In this document: one piece after another, positions 56,646 through 64,000 of the stretch
How the letters are laid out: the number at the start of each line of letters is the position of its first letter
Numbering within the stretch: the stretch's first letter is position 1
Assembly: GCA_025200525.1 (NCBI GenBank)
Contig: CM045761.1
Span: 136,402,223-136,466,222, forward strand
DNA: 64,000 nucleotides
Reading direction: 5' to 3'
Origin: Camellia lanceoleosa
Taxonomy: Eukaryota; Streptophyta; Magnoliopsida; Ericales; Theaceae
Translations under genes and position numbers: made by a program
The notes under the pieces: model-generated
Told to the model about the DNA's origin: nothing
Database searches by the model: none
The model's input: the letters and a program-made list of their open reading frames with translations, nothing else

Positions 56646-58606
56646 TGTAATGACCCCAACACGTATGGCGTAATTATCTGTAATTAATTATGCATTTACA
56701 TGATTTAATTGAAGATTATCTGTTTGAATTAGCAAAATATCTGTTGAAATTACGACTTCGGGACTGAAATTGATGACCGTAATGGGTTCAGAAAATGAAA
56801 TTGAACGCGTCTATGTGATACCGGGAATATTTAGAACCATTTGGGAAAATAAATTGAAGATGAATTTTATGCGATTCGTTAAGCCCGTTTGGCTCAAGTT
56901 TTGGCACAATGGTTTATTTATGATATATATGTCTTATAGATAAGACTTTGACCCATTATTGACTCAACAAAGAAAGAAAAATCGAGGAAGAGAGAGAGTT
57001 CGAAGAAGAAAGAAACAGGGGAGAAGAGAAGAAGAGAAAAAGGGAAATCAAGCTAAATCCTTTCCATTTAAGTGCTTAAGGTAAGGATCTTCTCTAATTA
57101 CTTGAGGTAAGGTTGATGCATGAATGTTTCATGATAAACAAGAGGATTGAAAAGGAGAATGTGTGTGTATTTGGTGCATGCATGTCATGCATTTATGATT
57201 ATGTGGCACATTGAGGTAGAACCTCCATGGATATAGAATATGAAGCTTCGTATGTATATGTTCATGGTTTTTCATCTTAGTTCATGGGTTTGACCTTATC
57301 TATGATCTATATGGGCTTTGTGTTGAGGTTTGATGGTTAAATCATGTTGTTGAGCAATGATTTTGAGCTTTGAGTTCATAAGATTGGAAGTTAATGTTTC
57401 AAAAAAGGATGAAGTGTAGAAGAAGAACGAATTTGATTTCGAGAATCGCTCGGCGGAAGCCCTTCGGCGTAGAAATCGACTTCAGCCGGTTTTGAAGATT
57501 ATCTTGTCGCTCGGCGGACAAAGGCGCTTCGGCGGAGGACTGTTTGAAAAAGTTTTGGAAGTTGTTTCACATGATTTTTAGCATGTTAATGGCATCATTT
57601 AGCATCTCATGAGCATGAATTAAAGTAAAGAGATTAGAATGAACATGAAATGAAAATGAAAGGATGTAAAAGAAAGAAAGGAAATGGCATGAATTATGTG
57701 AATTGATGATGAATGATAAGAAATGTATTATAATGTTAATTGCAGTCACGAAGTGAAGACCGTCAACGGTTTTGAAACCCACGTAAGTAACATTTACGTA
57801 AAGATATGTTATTATGAAGTATGTTCAAAAGTGATACGTTATGATATGTTTGAAATGATAATGTTTTACGTGAGCGAATGTCCTATTTGCGAATCTAGTA
57901 TGGCATCCATGGTTAGTTGAAGTCATGGGGGCGACATAGAAGTGAGCCCATGCGCTTAAGTCATGGGGGCGGCATGGAAATGTAGGCCCATGACGATTCT
58001 GATCTCGGTATGTGTTTAATCGGTGTCGGGGCCGGTTATTCTAGTCGTTGACGGCAAATGTTATGTTATGTTATGTTCTATGGGTATGCCATTATGTATG
58101 TTCTTATGAGATTATGATTATGTTTATGAATGATATGTTTTATGGACATATATGAAATGTTGGAGTTAGTTCACTAACCCTTTACTTAAATGGTACTTCT
58201 TGGGCTTTAGCTCACCCGTATATTTATGTATTTATAGGTGAGCCTTGAAGTCAAGCCTAGGCGGAGTTCAAGGTGAGCCGCCGTAGTGTTAAACCACCAA
58301 AGTTTTGTGTGCCTCCGAGTTGGGGCTAGGCACGGAAGGCCATATGAGTTTGTTTAGTTGCATATGTGGCATGAGCCTAAATATATGTATGAAGGATGTA
58401 TGATCTTTTGAGACATGTTATGTATGTAAGTGGGTAATCAGTTTTGTCATGTGAATATATGTTCATATAAATGCCTGACTCTTTGGACTATGATTAATTG
58501 GTTTAGCTTCCATGAGATTTAATATGTTATGTGCAGAAGGCCTTTGGTAATCAGAGGATTCTTGGCCGATCAGCCAACCTTCTAGGGGCGGGTTTGGGTC
58601 GTGACA
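56646..58606 (+). mobile_element. Solo LTR 2 (1961 bp), target duplication AGCAA
   Basis: Starts TGTAATGACCCCAACACG, ends GGGCGGGTTTGGGTCGTGACA. AGCAA lies at 56641-56645 and 58607-58611. It contains GCTCGGCGGA motifs (57445-57530) and two copies of AGTCATGGGGGCG (57921, 57959). It is nested in the solo Tat LTR, so it is younger than it. Confidence 0.93.
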
Positions 58607-58984
58607 AGCAACTTCAACAACTTTTCTAAGCTAAAACCAGCTCTTGAGTCCAAGCAAGACCCTCAGGTACCTCAGCAACAAGGTTGTGGTGTTTCACTAG
58701 GTGCTTTAGTGCAAAACTGTGAAGAAAAACCACTTTGAGGCACAAACAAGTGCAAATATAGAGAGAGAGAGAGAAATATAGAGAGAGAGGGATATCTTGT
58801 CTCTAATGCAAATTTCATAACCTCTAGAAAGGGAGAAGGACCAACCCTCTTATAAAAATCCAAGTCTCGGGCTTGTTGAACAAGCTAGAGGTTTGGTTCA
58901 ATCCCTCCATACACATGTATGAAAGATGAGTTTTGTGCTCTCCAGCTGGTACAGCTGGCAAAGAAATGTCTGTAAAAGCAAATA

Positions 58985-59105
58985 AAAAGGCATCGGCCAA
59001 CAAACATGGCCGACAGGCCATTAAAGATGCCAACCGGCCACCAGTGATGGCCGATGGAAAGAAGGAAAGGCTGACAGGCATGAGGCCTGGCCGATGGGTT
59101 GTACG
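58985..59105. promoter_or_regulatory. GGCC-type palindrome cluster in U3 of the solo Tat LTR
   Basis: CATCGGCCAAC, CATGGCCGACAGGCC, CAACCGGCCACC, GATGGCCGATGG, CTGGCCGATGGG and GTACGGCTAGCC occur within 120 bases, upstream of the minus-strand TATA-like site. It occupies the place of the GGCCGGCC cluster in LTR A (15477-15553), with changed sequence. Confidence 0.4.
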
Positions 59106-59321
59106 GCTAGCCAACAAGCCACCCCCTTCCCTCAGAAACAAAACCACAAGCTCTTGGTCCACAACCAAGCACAAAACAAACAAGTTGAGGGGCTCCAAGG
59201 CAAGGCACGCAGCCAAGACCTTCAGAAACTCAAAATGAACACGATCATGGATGATCATCAAGTGTTCAAACGATGACGTCCAAGTCTTGAGGACAGTAAA
59301 AAATGGGGTGTCTACACATAC

Positions 59322-59587
59322 TAATATGAAACACGTTATGCACTCCAGAAAGTTGTGGCGGCAACACCAAATGATAGACAACCTCCCCAATTCGCTCAAG
59401 GATCTCAAAAGGGCCAATAAATCGAGGGGATAACTTTTCACTCTGCCCAAACCTTATTAAACCCCGCCTAGGTGATATTTTCAGAAAACGTGATCACCCA
59501 CTTTAAAAGAAAAGGGTCTCCTTCTACGATCGACATAACTCTTTTGGTGACTCTGGGCTGTAACTAACCTTTTACGGATAAGTGCCA
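59322..59587 (-). pseudogene. Integrase C-terminal piece of chromovirus D
   Basis: On the minus strand it encodes KSYVDRRRRPFSFKVGDHVF and ISPRRGLIRFGQSEKLSPRF-type sequence (GPF/Y module), matching 21320-21590 of C. Interrupted at 59588 by solo LTR 3 and continued at 63048. Confidence 0.8.
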
Positions 59588-62500
59588 TGTAATAACCCAA
59601 CCCTCGCATGTGTTTAGGTATATTTTGGTCCCCATTATCCGAATTTATATGTTTATTGTGAAATTCCACGTGTAATTAGGCTTAATTAAGTGAAACCTCA
59701 TGAAAATAGATTCATATCTGTTTAATAAGGAAGCTTATCTATTAATTAAAATGTTTGTGTAACGATCTAGAAATTTTTCTTCCTTCTCGGCGGAGGTTGC
59801 CTTCAGCGGACTTGTGAAACTCAGTATTTTTGCAATTGCTCGAGATTACGAGGGTTAGATTCCCGCTCGGCGTAGAAATGGGCGCTCGGCGGATGCTTTG
59901 CTGGCGCTCGGCGCAAGGTGGGCGCTTCGGCGGGTCGCCTAGTTCGCTTGAATTTTGAGGCACGTGGGTTAAATCGAGGCATTTTTTTATAAGGTATTTG
60001 GAACCTCTTTATTTTATTAGGGTCTTGATTGTGGTGGTAATATGATGGTAGCGTAGATTTGATCCAAAACTTTAGTTTGAATAGTTTGTTTGCGACCAAC
60101 CGTCACTCATTTGCCCTTTTCTTTTTCCACACTTTGAGTTTGGATGTGAGGTTTGGATCGTTGGGAAGCTTATTTCCGGGGCTTCAATTTGGGCACAAAA
60201 CGACCTAAAACAGAGTCCGGATGGGAGAGTTACGCATGTTTGAAGTTCCGGGATCTGTGCTGAAAACAGGTCCGCTCGAGCGGGAATTTCTCTGCTCGAG
60301 CGGGAATTACGGGACAGCAGCTTTAAACACGAATTTTTGGATCATTTCTTCCATTTTTTCCTTTTCCCTTCTTCTCTTCTCTCCCTAGGTCCGAAAACCC
60401 TAGGGTTTTTGATCCCCAAATACTTCCACTTCCCTTAGGTTTGAGCAAGACCTTCCACCAAGAAGTGAAGAAGACAAAAGGCGAACAACTTCAACCTATT
60501 GGAATTTCGAGATTTGGGGATTAAGTCTCAAAGCTTTGCCCTTGCTTGATTCTTGAGGTAGGGACCCTTATTCTTTTACAATACTTGAATTCATGGATGG
60601 ATTGTGGTATTTTGAGTATATAAATGCAAAATTTATGGTTTTGAACATTTGGTGTCAAACTTGAGATTTGGGGTTTTATGGTTTGTGATGTTGGGAGTTA
60701 AATTGATGAGTTTAAATGATGGATTGTGAATTCTAGGTGTAGAATCATTGGGAAAATTGGAATTAAAAGTGGTGATTTAAGAAGTTTGAATTTTTGCTAA
60801 AGATCCTCATTATTCTTGAAACCCTAGATTAATTGGTGATGATAAATACTGAGGTTGCCCAAATTAAACATAGAATTATGGAATTGGTGGGTTGAATTAT
60901 CGTGTACAAGTTTAATTGGATTTGAGATGTTTGAAATTATGTTTAAATTTAGCGAATGAACTTTGTTATAAATGTGGAATTCATGTAATAAAGTAGCGGA
61001 AAAATTAGGAAATAATTTAGTAAGGATGGAAGACATGAACTCAATTGTGGGGTGTTGAAATGGGATTCAAAGATTTAGTTTGAATTATGATGAAGTGCAA
61101 AGTGATGTGTAATTGGAATAAAGAGAATTAATTAGAACGAAATAAGTTTATGTGATTCAATTTCTTTGTGTATTACAAATTGTGTAGGGACAACTTCTGC
61201 ACTGACCAAACGTGAATGGTAATAATACTTCAATATACCTCTAGCAGTTAATAATTATCATTATTATCGTTCGGATCTTTGTTGTAAATGTTACATTGAT
61301 ATGAAGTTATGTATTGGCGTTATGATTCTTGTGATAAAATTGATGTTGGTATGAAGTTATATATATGATATGAGGAACACTATGAAACTATGGAAACATT
61401 GAAGAGGTTGTGCAATTATGTACGCTTTGTGTGAAACCTTGTGAACTATGGAACGTATTAAAGAAATTGTGAAGTTGTGAACTGGTGTGGCCAAGGGCCA
61501 TTTGTGAATTAAGAAATTATGAGGCCAAGGGCCTACTAGTGAGTGTGAATTTGTGAAATGATGTGGCGAAGGCAATTTGTGAAATATGAATTCCCAAGTT
61601 GTGACATTATTAAATAATCTGACCAAAGGCCATCTGTGAAGTATGAAGTGTGAACCTCTGTGGCCGAGGGCCATTTGTGAAATATGAAACCATAAGGCCA
61701 AGGGCCTTCTTGTGAAATTGTGAAATATGAAATTATGAGGCTGAAAGCCAACTTGTGAATATAAAGTTATGGTAGGGGCCAACTTATGAAACTAAGAATT
61801 CAAGTTATGCATTCATGAAGCCAAAGGCTAATTTGTGAATATGTGAACCCATCGGGCCAAGGGCCAAATTGTTGTGAATCAGCAGGATCGCTCGAGCATT
61901 ATGAAGTGGATATTACAGTCTAATATCAATGTATGATTCATGTTAGAATGAATGTGAATTGTTAGTCTCCATAAATAATCTTGAAATAATACATATGCTT
62001 TACGTAAATAATTATCATTAATGATATGACAAACCATGGGAAATTTAGGAACATTCTTGAGCGGTATATTTTGTTTATGATTGATAAGGAATACTAACAT
62101 TCTGTTGTCTACAAGATAGCTATGTTGATTTACAACGACTAACGGAACGAATGTGTATTATGGACCTATGGTAATTACGTGTCTCTGGAATCATTTAATC
62201 GGCAATATGTATGTACCTTTTGTTAACACTTATCAGTAACATTTGTTAAGCTATTATCAACTACGTTAGTACATGTGAATAATGGAAAAAAAATGTATGT
62301 ATCTTTGTATGGTTCTGAAGTTAATCTAATCTGATGATTTATGGTATGGAACAAAGTGCTACACCTTGGTGGGAGCCACCTCTTGAGTCCATACACATTT
62401 CTGTATATTTCTATTATTTCTAGGCCTATGGCCATTCTACACATTGGATTTAAAGTCACTCTGTTAAGAAAATTGGACCTATGACTATTTGGAAATAATT

Positions 62501-63042
62501 CCGGGATGTAATCAATCTTGTGTCTCTGCGGTTTCTGTTTTATTATTTAAACTAAACCTTATATTATTTAAGTACTATTATTCACTGAGTTTCACTCACT
62601 CTGTATTATGTTTGTGTCTGTAGGTAACCAGTCTGGAGGTCAGCTCCAATCCGATGTCCACCATTCTTTTGTCAATCCCAAGGTGCCCAAGCATTTTAGT
62701 AAGTTGGGGCATTTTGCGAAGTCCACTAGACTTTTGACTTGTATGTCAATGTCAACCTATGGTTGACTCGTATGTAATTCTTTTGTTATATGCCCTTGAG
62801 GCTAGATCTGTATATGCGTATGTATGTAGCAAATTCTCGAATATACGTTCCTTGTATGTTGTTCATGTAACGCATTGTGTGTGATCCTGGCATAGTAGAC
62901 ATAGCTCAATGGATGTGATGCATGTTACTTTACTGTCTTAAATGCTTCCGTTCAGGCCCCATATAATATATACGTCAGGTTAAGCGTCTGTTTCTGAGTA
63001 GGTCATGCCCAAAACTTTTAGGGGCGGGTTTGGGGCGTGACA
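59588..63042 (+). mobile_element. Solo LTR 3 (3455 bp), target duplication TGCCA
   Basis: Starts TGTAATAACCCAACCCTCG, ends GGGCGGGTTTGGGGCGTGACA. TGCCA lies at 59583-59587 and 63043-63047. CTCGAG-centred and CTCGGCG motifs occur at 59860-59930 and 60270-60305, and a long minisatellite at 61480-61870. Shares its terminal sequences with solo LTRs 1 and 2 but is much longer. Confidence 0.93.
61480..61870. repeat. Minisatellite of GGCCAAGGGCC units in solo LTR 3
   Basis: About ten units of GTGGCCAAGGGCCATTTGTG-like sequence separated by AAATATGAA...TTGTGA linkers recur at roughly 40-base steps. Each core is a small inverted repeat (GGCC AAG GGCC). Units such as GAGGCCAAGGGCCTACTAG and AAGGCCAAGGGCCTTCTTG extend the palindrome. 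Confidence 0.75.
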
Positions 63043-63047
63043 TGCCA

Positions 63048-63286
63048 CTTTCTCCGTCGTTTCCCAAACCAATTCTGGACCCAACAAAGGTGCATCACCC
63101 ACCTCGGCCCAACATACTGGAGATCTACATGGTCGACCATACAAGGCCTCAAACGGTGCCATGCCAATACTCGATTAGAAACTGTTATTGTAGGCAAACT
63201 CTACTAAGGGTAAGTGTCTCTTCCACGACCCCTTAAAGTCAAGGACACAGCCTCGAAGCGTATCCTCAAGGATCTGAATAGTACGT
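63048..63286 (-). pseudogene. Integrase core piece of chromovirus D
   Basis: On the minus strand it encodes [20 protein letters not shown] and [19 protein letters not shown]. This matches 21595-21800 of C and is less damaged than it. It continues the frame of 59322-59587 once solo LTR 3 is removed, and is cut at 63286 by a Tat LTR. Confidence 0.85.
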
Positions 63287-64000
63287 TGTAGACCACCCGA
63301 ACTCTGCTCGCCATGGCGTGGTAATCGTGGTTCTTAGCTTCTCTGATTCGGACTCTGCGGTTTTGAATCTAATCTCACAAAGTGCAATGTAAGACTGATA
63401 AATCACCAAAGAGTCTAAATCTGGCAAATCATTTTGGAAAATCAATTTTAATCAAAAAGCGCCAAACATGGACTATTTTGCCAGAATTCAGATTCGCCAC
63501 CTAAATATTTTGTTTTGGGAAATTTAGGAAACCCTGACTCGTGCCTAAGGCCACGTGTCCGTCATCACCAAAGTTGCTTCGGCTCAGGAACTTGGGTACG
63601 AGAGGGGAAGGTCCTGAAATGAGCACCCCCGCTCGCCCGATCAAAGGATCGGCCTCTACTAACATGATATGTTGTTTTTGAAAACACATGTGTTCTTATT
63701 CCGGTTTATTGGCTAACTTACTATATAATGCGCACAGCATACAAGTATAGACTCGATTGCAAGAATTGAAACAAAACTTCTCATGTTTGTTTTCAAAAAA
63801 TGGTTTGAAGTTGTTACCCTCAAGTAGGCTAAAGCACAGATTTGCCACCAAACAAGGTGGGCTTAAAACATGATGATTTGCCACTTCAAGTGGGCTTAAA
63901 ACGCACATTTTGATGAATTGTTCCAATTCAAGCAATGAAGCCTTTATCCACAAGCATTCATGCAGTTTAATCACTTAAGCAAATAGCCTCATGGCAAGCA
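63287..64000 (-). repeat. Start of another Tat LTR in chromovirus D
   Basis: Begins TGTAGACCACCCGAACTCTG at 63287, after TACGT (63282-63286, candidate target duplication). It then follows the other Tat LTRs: CCACGTGTCCGTCATCACC (63553), ATCAAAGGATCGGCC (63639) and a stem-loop array (63816-63898). It is the plus-strand left end, so either a 3' LTR or a solo LTR of a minus-strand element. It runs off the window. Confidence 0.88.

Larger units (their letters stand above)
53191..59316 (-). mobile_element. Solo Tat LTR (about 4.16 kb without its nested insert), target duplication CATAC
   Basis: Plus-strand ends are TGTAGATCGCCCC and GGGGTGTCTACA, with CATAC at 53186-53190 and 59317-59321. The joined flanks (CTTTCGAAG CATAC TAATATGAA) match uninterrupted chromovirus C at about 21310-21335. 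No primer site or internal region is attached at 53191. It includes the stem-loop array (53718-53802), a 462-bp tandem duplication, a nested solo LTR (56646-58606), a GGCC-type cluster (58985-59105) and a TATA-like TTTTTATAAG on the minus strand at 58850-58859. Confidence 0.93.

Noticed and set aside
58824..59450. Open frame of 208 codons on the minus strand
   Set aside because: It crosses the LTR end at 59316 into chromovirus D, has no family motif and no counterpart in LTR A. It is a chance frame.
1..64000. tRNA, rRNA or other structural RNA genes
   Set aside because: I scanned for conserved tRNA box sequences and rRNA segments by eye and found none beyond primer sites complementary to tRNA ends. 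A tRNAscan run would settle it.

Overview
The window is plant nuclear DNA, probably from a eudicot, and consists of nested retroelements. It holds Ty3/gypsy polyproteins of two plant lineages: Tat (Ogre/Retand-like, with an extra archaeal-type RNase H) and chromovirus (Tekay/Del-like, with an initiator-Met tRNA primer site). It also holds several solo LTRs with 5-bp target duplications and one integrated fragment of a plant pararetrovirus (Caulimoviridae). I see no ordinary host gene, no tRNA or rRNA, and nothing bacterial. Nearly every reading frame carries stops or frameshifts.

Layout. (1) 1-16366: Tat element A, reading on the minus strand: 5' LTR 11755-16366, primer site 11732-11749, gag, protease, RT, two RNases H, and integrase ending at 3398. 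Beyond the integrase, on the opposite strand, lie two extra genes: Y (DUF7745/plant-mobile-domain-like, 1452-2523) and the end of X (1-620). (2) 16367-20314: remnant F, probably a Tat-type element in plus orientation. It has a 240-bp higher-order tandem repeat, an antisense multi-exon gene resembling 'putative gypsy-type transposon' (Transposase_28) proteins, and the start of a plus-strand LTR. (3) 20315-29774: chromovirus C on the minus strand, whose RT-to-integrase block is tandemly duplicated (period about 1.91 kb). (4) 29775-34775: the 3' LTR and 3' internal part of a second chromovirus D, apparently inserted in the 5' LTR of C. The D LTR itself holds a solo LTR (30247-32646). (5) 34448-36363 and 52861-54768: two copies of a 1.9-kb segment (end of D plus part of a Tat LTR) bracketing a 16.5-kb body of Tat element B that lacks full LTRs. 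(6) 36364-52860: B body with X, Y, pol and gag. Gag is split by a 4.16-kb caulimovirid fragment at 46556-50715. (7) 53191-59316: solo Tat LTR with target duplication CATAC, inserted in D and itself holding a solo LTR (56646-58606). (8) 59322-63286: more of D, split by a third solo LTR (59588-63042). (9) 63287-64000: start of another Tat LTR, also in D.

The most interesting theme is the repeated pairing of Tat-type elements with antisense, intron-bearing genes near the 3' LTR (X, Y and the Transposase_28-like gene). Upstream of Y there is a cluster of GGCC-type palindromes like the one in the LTR promoter, and the palindrome variant differs between copies A and B in parallel with LTR sequence. 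The Tat LTRs also carry a three-unit array of small stem-loops whose stems differ by paired changes. Element assignments rest on visible protein motifs and matching copies. Identity levels and ages were judged by eye, not computed.
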